Source: Sphingomonas sp. PP-CC-1A-547 | GTDB taxonomy: Bacteria; Pseudomonadota; Alphaproteobacteria; Sphingomonadales; Sphingomonadaceae | DNA length: 64,000 nucleotides | Direction: 5' to 3' | NCBI RefSeq assembly: GCF_003610375.1 | Contig: NZ_RAPZ01000012.1 | Span: forward strand, 434,001 to 498,000 | Translations under genes and position numbers: made by a program | In this document: piece by piece, positions 1 through 7,925 of the stretch | Numbering within the stretch: the stretch's first letter is position 1 | How the letters are laid out: the number at the start of each line of letters is the position of its first letter | The notes under the pieces: model-generated | Told to the model about the DNA's origin: nothing | Database searches by the model: none | What the model saw: the letters and a program-made list of their open reading frames with translations, nothing else

Positions 1-769
1 TGCGCCGCCGGGCAATCTGAACGGCGATTACTGGCAGAACTGGCCGATCAGCCAATGGGGCGCGCGGTTGCGCTACGACGTCAACGACCACCTGACACTG
101 AAGACCGCCGCCTACGAAGTGAACCCGCGCAACCTCGATAACGACTTCGTGATCGGCCATTTCCACGGCGCGACCGGCGCGCTGATCCCGGTCGAGGCCG
201 AATGGCGGCGCGGCGACGATGACGGTCGAGTCGGCGCGTACAAGGTCGGCGGCTGGGTCAACACCTCGAACGGCGACGACGTGTTCTACGATGTGAACCG
301 TCGGCCGATCGCGATCACCGGGCTCGAACCGCTCCGCCGCAACGCACGCTACGGCGTGTATCTCAACATCCAGCAGCAGATCACCGGCACGTCTAAGGAC
401 GGCAAGTCGGTCACCGGGCTCAGCGTGTTCCTCAACGCGACGCAGGCAGATCGCGCGACGTCGACCACCGACAACCAGATCGCCGCCGGGCTGTTCTACA
501 AGGGGCTGGTGCCGTGGCGGCCGAACGACATCCTTGGCTTCGGCGTGGCGCGGACCAACGTGAACGGGCGCGTGGCGAAGGGCCAGGAGCTCGATCCGGC
601 GCGGCCCGCGGTGCAGGATGCCGAATACGCGTCGGAGATCTATTACAGCGTCCACCCCACCAAGTGGCTGGAACTGCGCCCGAACGTTCAGTGGGTTCAC
701 AACCCCGGCGGCGTACACGACGCCAACGACGTCGCGGTGCTCGGCCTGAAGGGCGCGATTACGCTGTAG
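1..769 (+). CDS. Carbohydrate porin, OprB family (partial, C-terminal part)
   Basis: The reading frame is open from base 2, so the gene begins outside the window; the internal TTG at 68 is not a start. The visible part begins with a tryptophan-rich stretch (YWQNWPISQWGARLRYDV) typical of OprB-type carbohydrate-selective outer-membrane porins. Alternating beta-strand-like segments follow, ending in a C-terminal strand (VLGLKGAITL). By family, the protein would be a beta-barrel channel for sugar uptake across the outer membrane. The nearest downstream gene, lolA, starts about 80 bp later with its own ribosome binding site, so no operon link is evident. Substrate cannot be told from sequence. 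Confidence 0.8.
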   Translation, partial: APPGNLNGDYWQNWPISQWGARLRYDVNDHLTLKTAAYEVNPRNLDNDFVIGHFHGATGALIPVEAEWRRGDDDGRVGAYKVGGWVNTSNGDDVFYDVNRRPIAITGLEPLRRNARYGVYLNIQQQITGTSKDGKSVTGLSVFLNATQADRATSTTDNQIAAGLFYKGLVPWRPNDILGFGVARTNVNGRVAKGQELDPARPAVQDAEYASEIYYSVHPTKWLELRPNVQWVHNPGGVHDANDVAVLGLKGAITL

Positions 770-851
770 TCCGCGCGCTCTGACGGAACCCGCCGAATTC
801 AGTGGCGGTTCAAGCGCGGGCGGGCAACGGTCGCGCCTTGAGGAGATTTCG

Positions 852-1481
852 ATGTTCAATACCCGCCCCGCGGTGATCGCGACGATCGCCGCTTTGTCCG
901 TCGCCGCCGTGCCCGCGCCGATCGCCGCGCAGGCGACCGGCGATCTCGCGGCCGTGCAGAAGCACCTGCAATCGGTCGAGACGATGACCGCGAATTTCTC
1001 GCAGGCTGACCGCAACGGCAAGGTGCTGACCGGCGTGCTGACGCTCAAGAAGCCCGGCAAGCTGCGTTTCCAGTATGAGAAGGGCGTGCCAATCCTGATC
1101 GTCGCGGAGGGCGGCGCGCTGACTTTCATCGATTATTCGGTGAAGCAGGTGCAGCGCTGGCCGATCAAGAACTCGCCGCTGGGCGTGCTGCTCGATCCGA
1201 CCCGCGACATCACGCGCTATGCGAAACTCGTCCCCGGCTACGATCAGCGGATCGTGTCGGTCGAGGCGAACGATCCCAAGCACCCGGAATACGGCCGCAT
1301 CACGCTGGTGTTCGTCCGCAACGCGAGCGCGCCGGGCGGGTTGATGCTGCAGGGCTGGGTCGCGCTCGATAGCCAGAACAACCGCACGACGATCCGCCTG
1401 ACCAACCAGAAGTTCGGCGAAGCGGTCAGCGACAACAGCTTCCGCTGGAACGATCCGCGCCGTACGGGTGTAAGAAAATAA
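852..1481 (+). CDS. lolA: Outer-membrane lipoprotein carrier protein LolA
   Basis: A 209-residue periplasmic protein with an N-terminal signal peptide ending near residue 27 (PIAAQA). It is followed by the LolA-type fold: an early MTANFSQ segment, then LTLKKPGKLRFQYEKG, the strand pair that opens the lipid-binding cavity. LolA carries mature lipoproteins from the LolCDE transporter to the outer membrane. A GAGGAG-type ribosome binding site lies about 7 bases before the ATG. The length is normal for the family. The next gene, xthA, is separated by a 350-bp non-coding stretch. Confidence 0.88.
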   Translation: MFNTRPAVIATIAALSVAAVPAPIAAQATGDLAAVQKHLQSVETMTANFSQADRNGKVLTGVLTLKKPGKLRFQYEKGVPILIVAEGGALTFIDYSVKQVQRWPIKNSPLGVLLDPTRDITRYAKLVPGYDQRIVSVEANDPKHPEYGRITLVFVRNASAPGGLMLQGWVALDSQNNRTTIRLTNQKFGEAVSDNSFRWNDPRRTGVRK

Positions 1482-1831
1482 CATAAAATTCGTGTCATTC
1501 ATGCAAGCGACAGGTTCGGCCTCCTAGAGAGTGGCTCGCGGATGTGGGGCATTCGGGATTTTTCCCCCTGTTGCCCGGATGGTTTCCTCACCTCTCGCCT
1601 GCGTGACGAACGCTGAGTCGGCCCTCGCTCCATGCCCCCGGAGCGGGGGTCATTTCATGTGAAGGGCGGCGCGCAAAAGCATTTTGCAAGACTCGCCCAA
1701 GCACGGCCGACGGGCCCCTGTTCTTTCAGGGCCCGGTCGACGACAGCGGCTTTGCCGATGGCGCCTTCTACCTTCTTCAAGACCTTGCGCGCTTCCTTGT
1801 CCCCACCCCCCCGCAACGCTACATCGCGGCG
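1482..1831 (+). other. Non-coding gap lolA-xthA with three hairpins
   Basis: These 350 bases hold no convincing gene. Three strong hairpins follow one another: 1635-1650 (CCCCCG / CGGGGG arms), 1674-1687 (GCAAAA / TTTTGC arms) and 1711-1736 (CGGGCCCCTG / CAGGGCCCG arms). An AT-rich patch at 1469-1502 could be a promoter. The xthA frame is also open upstream back to 1607, with a protein-like stretch just before the GTG, but no ATG or GTG precedes it in frame. The region could be a structured leader or a small RNA; I cannot assign a known RNA family. Confidence 0.35.
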
Positions 1832-2614
1832 GTGAAGATCGTCTCCTGGAACATCAACTCGGTCCGTTTCCGGATCGCCATCGTCGAACAGTTTCTGCGC
1901 GACGAGCAGCCCGATATCCTGTGTCTGCAGGAGACCAAGGTCATCGACGGCGACTTCCCGCTGGAGGCGTTCCGCGCGCTTGGCTACGAACACATCGTCC
2001 TGCACGGCCAGCGCATGCACCACGGCGTCGCGATCCTGAGCCGAGTCCCAATCGTCGAGGACGACCGCTTCGACTGGCAGGCGAACAGCGAGGCGCGCCA
2101 CATCGGCGTCCGGCTGGAGAACGGTGTACGGCTCGAAAACGTCTACGTCCCAGCCGGCGGCGATGTCCCGAACCGCGAGGTGAACCCCAAGTTCGGCCAG
2201 AAACTCGACTTCATCGAGCGCATGACGACCTGGTCCGAAACCCTCCCCGGCCCCACCATCCTGGTCGGCGACTTCAACATCGCGCCGCTCGAATCCGACG
2301 TATGGAGCCATAAGCAGTTGCTCGACGTCGTCAGCCACACTCCCATCGAGGTCGAGGCGCTCGGCAAGTTGCAGGCGGCAGGCGACTGGGTGGATCTCGG
2401 CCGCCGCTTCCACCCTGCCCCCGCCCGCCTGTTTACCTGGTGGAGCTACCGCGCGAAGGATTGGGCCGCTTCGGATCGCGGCCGTCGGCTCGATCACATG
2501 TGGGCGACCGGTGCCGCCGCCGAAGCTGCGGTGTCGCACCACGTCTACGAACGCTGCCGAAGCTGGCTCAAGCCGTCCGACCACGTCCCGATCATGACCG
2601 AGTTCGCGTTTTGA
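1832..2614 (+). CDS. xthA: Exodeoxyribonuclease III
   Basis: A 260-residue protein of the exonuclease III / AP-endonuclease family, acting in base-excision repair. Visible motifs are the N-terminal WNINSVR, the metal-binding LQETK glutamate, the LVGDFNIAP catalytic block, RLDHMWAT, and the C-terminal SDHVPI with the catalytic histidine. The start is a GTG at 1832, giving the standard VKIVSWNINS N-terminus. The frame is open further upstream, but no normal start codon lies there. The stop overlaps the TTG start of ribA, so the two are translationally linked. Confidence 0.92.
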   Translation: MKIVSWNINSVRFRIAIVEQFLRDEQPDILCLQETKVIDGDFPLEAFRALGYEHIVLHGQRMHHGVAILSRVPIVEDDRFDWQANSEARHIGVRLENGVRLENVYVPAGGDVPNREVNPKFGQKLDFIERMTTWSETLPGPTILVGDFNIAPLESDVWSHKQLLDVVSHTPIEVEALGKLQAAGDWVDLGRRFHPAPARLFTWWSYRAKDWAASDRGRRLDHMWATGAAAEAAVSHHVYERCRSWLKPSDHVPIMTEFAF

Positions 2615-3657
2615 GTAATCCTCGCGCAGCGGCACGCGCGGTCGATGCGCTCAGGCGCGGCTGGCCGATCGCGATCGACGGGCTGGTGCTGCTCGCGGTC
2701 GAGACGGCGGATGCCGAGCGGTTGGCGGCGTTCGATCCCGAAGCGAATGGCGGCGTGCTGATCTCGTCGGGGCGTGCGGCAACGTTGAAGCTCGCGAACC
2801 AGCGCGCAGCGGCGGATCCGACCGAGCCCGTGCTCGTCGATCGCGCGCCCTGGATCGACTTCGCCGCCGCGACCGCGCTGGCCGATCCACAGTTCGACCT
2901 AGCCACCCCCCTCAAGGGTCCGTTCCAGACGCTCCCGCTCGCCGATCCGGACGCGGCGGCAGCTGCCTTGCGCCTTGCCCGGATCGCGGGATTGCTGCCG
3001 GCGTTCTTCCTCGGCACGGGCGAACCCGAGGTCCGCATCGCCCGCGCAGATATAGACGCACACGAGGACGCGAACCGCCTGACACTCGCCGCACGCGCAC
3101 GGCTTCCCGTCGAGGGCGCGGAGGATGCGGAGATCGTCGCCTTCCGCAGCCCCGAAAGCGCGGACGAGCATATCGCGCTGCTGATCGGCCAGCCCAACGG
3201 CCAGCCGCCGCTCGTCCGCCTCCACAGCGAGTGCCTGACGGGTGACGTGCTCGGCAGCCTCAAATGCGATTGCGGACCCCAGCTGCACGCCGCGATCCAC
3301 GCGATCCAGCATGGTGGCTGGGGGATCCTGCTGTATCTGCGGCAGGAAGGTCGCGGGATCGGGCTGGTCAACAAGCTTCGCGCCTATGCGTTGCAGGACC
3401 AGGGGTTCGACACGGTCGATGCGAACACGCGGCTCGGCTTTGCAGTCGATGCGCGCGATTTCGGGGTGGCGGCGCGGATGCTGACACTGCTCGGCCAGCG
3501 CGAAATACGGTTGCTGACCAACAACCCCGCCAAGGTCGCCGGGCTCGAAGCGGCGGGCGTGACGGTGATCGAACGCGTGCCGCATTTCCTCCCCTCGAAC
3601 CCGCACAACGCGCAGTATCTCGCGACCAAGCGCGACCGCACGGGGCATCAGTTCTGA
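2611..3657 (+). CDS. ribA: GTP cyclohydrolase II (riboflavin synthesis)
   Basis: About 348 residues. The C-terminal half carries the RibA signature: HSECLTGDVLGSLKCDCG with the three zinc cysteines, LRQEGRGIGLVNKLRAYALQ, and LLTNNPAKVAGLEAAGV. The enzyme opens GTP to start riboflavin synthesis. The N-terminal ~150 residues are an extension not needed for the cyclohydrolase fold. They resemble the region seen in other alphaproteobacterial RibA proteins and show no intact DHBP-synthase motif that I can recognise. The start is taken as TTG at 2611, which overlaps the xthA stop (TTGA); no better start lies near. The stop overlaps the beginning of the next open frame. Confidence 0.88.
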   Translation: MSNPRAAARAVDALRRGWPIAIDGLVLLAVETADAERLAAFDPEANGGVLISSGRAATLKLANQRAAADPTEPVLVDRAPWIDFAAATALADPQFDLATPLKGPFQTLPLADPDAAAAALRLARIAGLLPAFFLGTGEPEVRIARADIDAHEDANRLTLAARARLPVEGAEDAEIVAFRSPESADEHIALLIGQPNGQPPLVRLHSECLTGDVLGSLKCDCGPQLHAAIHAIQHGGWGILLYLRQEGRGIGLVNKLRAYALQDQGFDTVDANTRLGFAVDARDFGVAARMLTLLGQREIRLLTNNPAKVAGLEAAGVTVIERVPHFLPSNPHNAQYLATKRDRTGHQF

Positions 3658-3686
3658 CCGAGATCCCACCCTCACGGCGCCTGATC

Positions 3687-4166
3687 GTGGTGTTCGGCGC
3701 GGCGGTTCGTCCCGATGGCAGCCCGAGCCCCACGCTCGCCCGCCGCATCGCGTTCGCAGCGGCGGCCGCGGCGCGCTACGTCGATGCGGACCTGTTCTGC
3801 TCGGGCGCGAAGGGCACGCACGGACCTTCCGAAGCGTCGGTGATGGCGGATGTGTTGGCCGAGACGGTCGATCGTTCGCGGATCCATCTCGACGAGGCGA
3901 GCGTGGATACGTTGCAGAGCGTCGTGGCTGCGGCCGCGTTCGCGCGCGCGGGCCAATATGCGCAGTGCATGATCTGCACCGACGGCTATCATCAGCCGCG
4001 CATCCGCATGCTGTTCGCGATGCTGGGCATGCCCGCGAGTGCGATCCACGTGCCGCATGGCGGGAGCCGGCGGTACCAGCTCAAGATGCGGTCGCGGGAA
4101 GCGGCGGCGATCCCGTATGATCTGGTCGCGGGGATCGGTGCGATCTGGCGGCGGAAGCGGAGTTAG
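3687..4166 (+). CDS. YdcF/ElyC/SanA-family (DUF218) protein
   Basis: About 160 residues with the DUF218 fold: an N-terminal strand IVVFGAAVRPDGSPS, then CSGAKG, SEASVMADVL, DTLQSVVAAAAF, the CTDGYHQPR segment and a C-terminal IPYDLVAG. Members act in envelope or cell-wall-related processes, but most are uncharacterised. No transmembrane helix is evident. The start is uncertain: the frame has no ATG near its beginning. GTG codons at 3687 and 3690 fit the fold, and CTG at 3654, overlapping the ribA stop, is another candidate. Tight packing suggests co-transcription with xthA-ribA. Confidence 0.7.
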   Translation: MVFGAAVRPDGSPSPTLARRIAFAAAAAARYVDADLFCSGAKGTHGPSEASVMADVLAETVDRSRIHLDEASVDTLQSVVAAAAFARAGQYAQCMICTDGYHQPRIRMLFAMLGMPASAIHVPHGGSRRYQLKMRSREAAAIPYDLVAGIGAIWRRKRS

Positions 4167-4180
4167 CGGTTCTCCTGCGA

Positions 4181-4367
4181 ACGCAGGAGCCCAGGGTACC
4201 GAGCCCAGTCCGTGGTTACCCTGGATTCCTGCATTCGCAGGAAAACGGGTTGTGGTGCCAATCCCCTCTCCGTCACCCCGGACTTGTTCCGGGGTCCACC
4301 GTGCCGCGTATCAACGGCGGATGGTCATGCGGAACGGTGGATGCCGGAACAAGCCCGGCATGACGGC
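4181..4367. repeat. Two intergenic palindromic repeats
   Basis: Between the convergent YdcF-type and HAD genes lie two inverted repeats. The first (4181-4254) has arms TCCTGCGAACGCAGGA and TCCTGCATTCGCAGGA around a partly palindromic centre. The second (4271-4367) starts with GTCACCCCGGACTTGTTCCG and ends with a related GGAACAAGCCCGGCATGACG. It resembles the repeats at 6299, 12221 and 28833. They could end transcription from both sides. Confidence 0.7.
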
Positions 4368-4375
4368 GGGAACGG

Positions 4376-5056
4376 TCAGTTCGTCCCGATCAACTGCGCC
4401 ACGTCGTCGAAGCTCTCCGCCAGCGCGTCGACACCGATCGCCTTAAGCCGAGCACCATGCTCCGCATTGCAATGCGACCCCGCCGACAAGCCGATGACGT
4501 AGCCCCCCGACGCCACCGCCCCAGTCGCCCCCACCGGCGAATCCTCGAGGATCGCCGTCCGCGCGATATCGACCCCAAGTTGCCGCGCCCCGAACAGATA
4601 CAGATCAGGCGCCGGCTTGCCGTTCGTCACATGCTCACGCCCGCTATAGAGACGGTCGCCGAACGCATCGCGCAGGCCGATATGCTCCAGATGCCGCGCG
4701 ATCCAAGCTACCGGGCTCGAAGACACAATCGCCTTGGGCAAATCGACAGGGAGCGAGCGGACGAACGCCACCGCGCCTTCGATCGCGTCGACGCCAGCCG
4801 CCATCGCACGCTCGTCCTCGGCCTTCCGCGCGGCGTAGAACTCCTCGGGGAGCGGCCGGTCGATCCAGCGCTCGATCGCATCGATAAACTGCGGCCCGGC
4901 GAGCCCCATGAAATTCGCCATCGAATCTTCGGCGCTGGTCGGGTGCCCCGCGGCGGTAAGCCATTCGGCGATGTGGCGGTTGCCGACGGCTTCGCTGTCG
5001 ATCAGCACGCCGTCGAAATCGAATAGCAGCGCGTCGAACCGAACCGGTATGCTCAT
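4376..5056 (-). CDS. HAD-family phosphatase, beta-phosphoglucomutase-like
   Basis: A 226-residue HAD-superfamily hydrolase. Motif I is DALLFDFDGVLIDSE with the nucleophile Asp and the acid-base Asp two residues on. Motif II is AIVSSSP, motif III the Lys in NGKPAPDLYL, and motif IV AILEDSPVG. The alpha-helical cap between motifs I and II (MANFMGLAGP onward) marks subclass IA, as in phosphoglycolate phosphatase and beta-phosphoglucomutase. The substrate is unknown. Its start overlaps the stop of the upstream YggS gene by 4 bases (ATGA), so the two form an operon. Confidence 0.82.
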   Translation of the reverse strand: MSIPVRFDALLFDFDGVLIDSEAVGNRHIAEWLTAAGHPTSAEDSMANFMGLAGPQFIDAIERWIDRPLPEEFYAARKAEDERAMAAGVDAIEGAVAFVRSLPVDLPKAIVSSSPVAWIARHLEHIGLRDAFGDRLYSGREHVTNGKPAPDLYLFGARQLGVDIARTAILEDSPVGATGAVASGGYVIGLSAGSHCNAEHGARLKAIGVDALAESFDDVAQLIGTN

Positions 5057-5727
5057 GCGTCCGTCCCCCGCGCGCCGAACAGCGCGCTGCCGATGCGGAC
5101 ATGAGTCGCGCCGATCGTCACGGCTGTTTCGAAGTCGTCGGACATGCCCATGCTGAGGCCAGTCAGCCCGTGATCGCGCGCGAGCTTTGCCAACAGCGCG
5201 AAATACGGCGCCGGTTCGATGTCAGCGGGCGGCAGGCACGTCAGCCCGGCGATCGGCAGGCCGGCAGCACGCGCCTGCTCCACCAGCGCGGGCAGGTCGG
5301 CGATCGCGCAGCCACCCTTTTGCGGTTCGTCGCCAATGTTGACCTGGAGGAAACAGTCCGGCCGACGATCGCTCGCCGCTATCGCCTTCCCCAGCGCGGT
5401 GACCAGCGACGGGCGATCGACCGCATGAATGCAGTCGAACAGCGCCACCGCCTCGGCCGCCTTGTTCGACTGAAGCTGGCCGATCAGATGCAGTTCGACG
5501 TCGGGATATGTCTCGCGCAACGCCGGCCATTTCTCGGACGCTTCCTGCACACGGTTTTCGCCGAATACCCGCTGGCCTTCGACGAGCAGCGGTTCGATCG
5601 CCTCGACCGGATGCGTCTTGGAGACCGCGATCAGCGTCACGTCGTCCGCACGGCGGTCGGCGATCTCGGCGGCCTTGGCAATCCGGCTGCGGATGGCCTG
5701 TAATTTGGTGGTGTCGTCAGCAATCAT
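5053..5727 (-). CDS. PLP homeostasis protein, YggS/PROSC family
   Basis: A 224-residue single-domain pyridoxal-phosphate-binding protein of the YggS family, which controls PLP balance. The cofactor lysine is in LIAVSKTHP. GENRVQEASEKW, LHLIGQLQSNK and the phosphate-binding end LSMGMSDDFE...GATHVRIGSALFG are all present. I chose the ATG at 5727 (MIADDTTKLQ), which fits the family. The frame is open 14 residues further, but those would run into the divergent ThiE-like gene's start region. The stop overlaps the HAD start. Confidence 0.88.
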   Translation of the reverse strand: MIADDTTKLQAIRSRIAKAAEIADRRADDVTLIAVSKTHPVEAIEPLLVEGQRVFGENRVQEASEKWPALRETYPDVELHLIGQLQSNKAAEAVALFDCIHAVDRPSLVTALGKAIAASDRRPDCFLQVNIGDEPQKGGCAIADLPALVEQARAAGLPIAGLTCLPPADIEPAPYFALLAKLARDHGLTGLSMGMSDDFETAVTIGATHVRIGSALFGARGTDA

Positions 5728-5749
5728 GCGGCGCGCTATAGGCAGCGGC

Positions 5750-6268
5750 GTGGCCCGTCGTAACCCCATTCCCGCGCGCTGGCTGATGACGGACGAGCGG
5801 ATGGGCGACGCCCTATGGCCGGTGCTGACGCGGTTGCCGCCGGGATCCGGCGTGGTGTTTCGGCATTACGCTACGACTGCGCGGGAACGCCGTGCGCTGC
5901 TGCGGCGGGTGAAGCGCATCGCGCAAGCGCGCCGGCTAGTCGTCGTGGTGGCCGGAAAGCCTGTGATCGCGGCCGACGGTGTGCATGGTCGAGGAAAGAC
6001 TCACGGGATCAGAACCTGGCCAGCACATTCAAGACACGAGGCCTTGGCTGGCAAGCGCGCTGGGGCTGCTGCCCTGTTCGTGTCGCCGATCCACGTCACC
6101 CGATCACACCAGGGTGCAGCCGGGATCGGTCCGGCACAGGCTCTGCGGATCGGACGCGGACTCGGGATACCAATGATCGCGCTAGGCGGAATGACCGAGT
6201 CGCGCTGGCGGCAAATCCGGCGATTCGGCTTCCACGGCTGGGCCGCGATCGATGCCTGGATCCGTTAA
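5750..6268 (+). CDS. Thiamine-phosphate-synthase-like (ThiE/TenI fold) protein
   Basis: About 172 residues with the ThiE/TenI TIM-barrel pattern: N-terminal RWLMTDERMGD, VVVVAGKP, the ADGVHGRG loop, ALFVSPIHVTRSHQGA and the phosphate-binding IALGGM near the C-terminus. The family joins HMP-PP with the thiazole phosphate to give thiamine phosphate, or acts as a TenI-like thiazole aromatase. This is a shortened, diverged version, so activity is uncertain. A GTG at 5750 is the best start, leaving 22 bp to the divergent YggS start. A complete thiC with a TPP riboswitch lies at 53.7 kb. Confidence 0.7.
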   Translation: MARRNPIPARWLMTDERMGDALWPVLTRLPPGSGVVFRHYATTARERRALLRRVKRIAQARRLVVVVAGKPVIAADGVHGRGKTHGIRTWPAHSRHEALAGKRAGAAALFVSPIHVTRSHQGAAGIGPAQALRIGRGLGIPMIALGGMTESRWRQIRRFGFHGWAAIDAWIR

Positions 6269-6298
6269 CTGCTAAGCGAGAACGAACGTCCCGACCCC

Positions 6299-6382
6299 GT
6301 CATCCCAGCGGAAGCTGGGATCTTACATTGGGGCCCGCGTCACCCGCATCGAGGAATACCTCAGCTTCCGCTAGGGTGACGG
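6299..6382. repeat. Palindromic intergenic repeat
   Basis: An inverted repeat with arms starting CGTCATCCCAGCGGAAGCTG and ending CAGCTTCCGCTAGGGTGACG, around an unrelated core. It belongs to the same loose family as the copies at 4271, 12221 and 28833, all with a GTCATCC...GGATGAC type boundary. It lies between the convergent ThiE-like gene and the barrel-like gene. Confidence 0.7.
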
Positions 6383-6483
6383 CGAAGACAAGCAGCATCG
6401 AACTCTATCCCTGAAGGAAAAGCGGCGCGGTAAGGTCACCCGACCGTTCAAAAACTCCAGCAAAGTACCACTTTGCTGGATGC

Positions 6484-7191
6484 TTAGAACCGGAAGGCGG
6501 TGCCCAGATACACGGCCTGGCTGTCGCGACGGTCGTCATCGACCTTCACGAAGCGCTCGCGATCCGACCGATACCGCACGCCAGCCGTCACTGCGAGGCT
6601 GCGCGTCAAGGCGTAGGACCCGCCAAGATCGACCGAATAGCTCGGCGCATCCTCGACGAGGCGCGGTGCGCTCGACAGCGGGCGATCCGCCGCAGCCTTC
6701 ACCGTCCCGCTGAAGCGCTTGGCGCTATAGCTCACTGCCAAGTCAGCCGCCTCACGCCCACCCGGCATCACGCCGAGATCGAGCTTGTTCACGTCACCCG
6801 AGATCGCGAACCGCTTCCAGCCGACCGACATGCCGAGATTATACGCGATTGGCGCAATACCGACGGTTGGCGTGGTCGAAGCCAAGCTGGCCGTGTTGGC
6901 GACACCGCGGTTGGTCTGCGCACGGACCGCAACGGTCACCGCGCGGTTATCCTGGCGCGTTTCGGCAGGCGTAAAGCGGAAGCTGCCCGCATCGAAGCCA
7001 CCGCGCGCGAACATCGCGGCAAGGCGGGGGTCGGCGGCAGCGGGCGTGAACGATCCGATACCGCGAACCGCGGCGACGTTATGCTTGGCGATCCGGGCGG
7101 GCTGTTCGCTGGCGCCGAAGGCAGGCGCGACGATTGCGGCGGTGGCGACAAGCGCCCCGGCAACCACCCCAACTATTCCCCCACGCGTCAT
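6484..7191 (-). CDS. Exported protein, probably outer-membrane beta-barrel
   Basis: About 235 residues. The N-terminus is a signal peptide (GIVGVVAGALVATAAIVAP, cleavage near AFGASEQ). The rest is rich in amphipathic strands such as MSVGWKRFAISGDV, YSVDLGGSYALTRSLAVTAG and AVYLGTAFRF. The last residue is phenylalanine, the usual signal for BAM-assembled barrels. I do not recognise a specific family. The start is taken at 7191 (MTRGG), which places the signal peptide at the N-terminus. The frame is open to 7242, giving a 17-residue extension without a good ribosome binding site. Confidence 0.6.
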   Translation of the reverse strand: MTRGGIVGVVAGALVATAAIVAPAFGASEQPARIAKHNVAAVRGIGSFTPAAADPRLAAMFARGGFDAGSFRFTPAETRQDNRAVTVAVRAQTNRGVANTASLASTTPTVGIAPIAYNLGMSVGWKRFAISGDVNKLDLGVMPGGREAADLAVSYSAKRFSGTVKAAADRPLSSAPRLVEDAPSYSVDLGGSYALTRSLAVTAGVRYRSDRERFVKVDDDRRDSQAVYLGTAFRF

Positions 7192-7482
7192 CACAACGAA
7201 TCTGTCCTTCGAATCCCGTAATCGGATCCTGTTAAACCGCATCTAACATGAATTGATCCACAGCAAAGGCCGCAGAACCGCCCATTCCCACCCTTCGTCG
7301 CCGAATTGTCGGACAGTGTTGCAATCAGCACACAGCTCGACGCGATAGCGCTACCGAATCGGCTGCTCTCCCAGTCGGGCCAGCCCCCCGCGCATACGCT
7401 CGTCGCGCATGCGGGCGTCTGCTTGCGGGCACGCGGGCTCGCCTGTAGAGCAAGGGCTGATTTTCTTGCCAGGATGATGCCC

Positions 7483-7914
7483 ATGTTCCGCCGCTCGCGT
7501 ATCGCAGTCGTGCTGTTTGCCCTGCCTCTCGTCGCTTGCGGCGGCGGATCGGCGCGTCCCAAGGCGGATCTCGCCGCGTCGAAGATCACGACGATCGGCG
7601 TGAACAGCTATCTGTGGCGCGCGAGCCTCGACACGCTCGGCTTCATGCCGCTGCTGCAGACCGATTCCAACGGCGGCGTGATCGTCACCGACTGGTACAT
7701 CAACCCGCAGACCCCGACCGAGCGCATGAAGGTCACCGTCTCGATCCTCGACCAGGATCTGCGCGCCGATGCGCTGCGCGTCGCCGCCCTGCGCGAAGTG
7801 AACCGCAACGGCCAGTGGGTCTCGTCGCCGGTGCAGGCCGCGACCACGCAGAAGCTCGAGGACATCATCCTGACCAAGGCCCGCGACCTGCGCCGCGCCT
7901 CGATCGCGGGCTGA
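7483..7914 (+). CDS. DUF3576 family lipoprotein
   Basis: About 143 residues. A lipoprotein signal ([19 protein letters not shown], lipobox cysteine) is followed by the DUF3576 domain: [51 protein letters not shown]. The function is unknown; in alphaproteobacteria the family is often encoded just upstream of leuS and lptE, as here. An AGGA at 7471 is 8 bases before the ATG at 7483; ATGs at 7474 and 7477 are alternatives. leuS starts 11 bp after the stop, and the following lptE and holA overlap, so this looks like one transcription unit. Confidence 0.82.
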   Translation: MFRRSRIAVVLFALPLVACGGGSARPKADLAASKITTIGVNSYLWRASLDTLGFMPLLQTDSNGGVIVTDWYINPQTPTERMKVTVSILDQDLRADALRVAALREVNRNGQWVSSPVQAATTQKLEDIILTKARDLRRASIAG

Positions 7915-7925
7915 GGACTGATATA

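Noticed and set aside
1632..1835. A 67-codon frame before xthA
   Set aside because: Low-complexity Arg/Ser/Pro content, no ribosome binding site, and it covers hairpins; treated as non-coding.
4181..4367. CRISPR array in repeat-rich gaps
   Set aside because: The repeats are palindromic and not regularly spaced with unique spacers of constant length, and no cas gene is present.
7536..7925. N-terminal extension of leuS
   Set aside because: It overlaps the DUF3576 gene in another frame; LeuRS begins at ATG 7926 with its own ribosome binding site.
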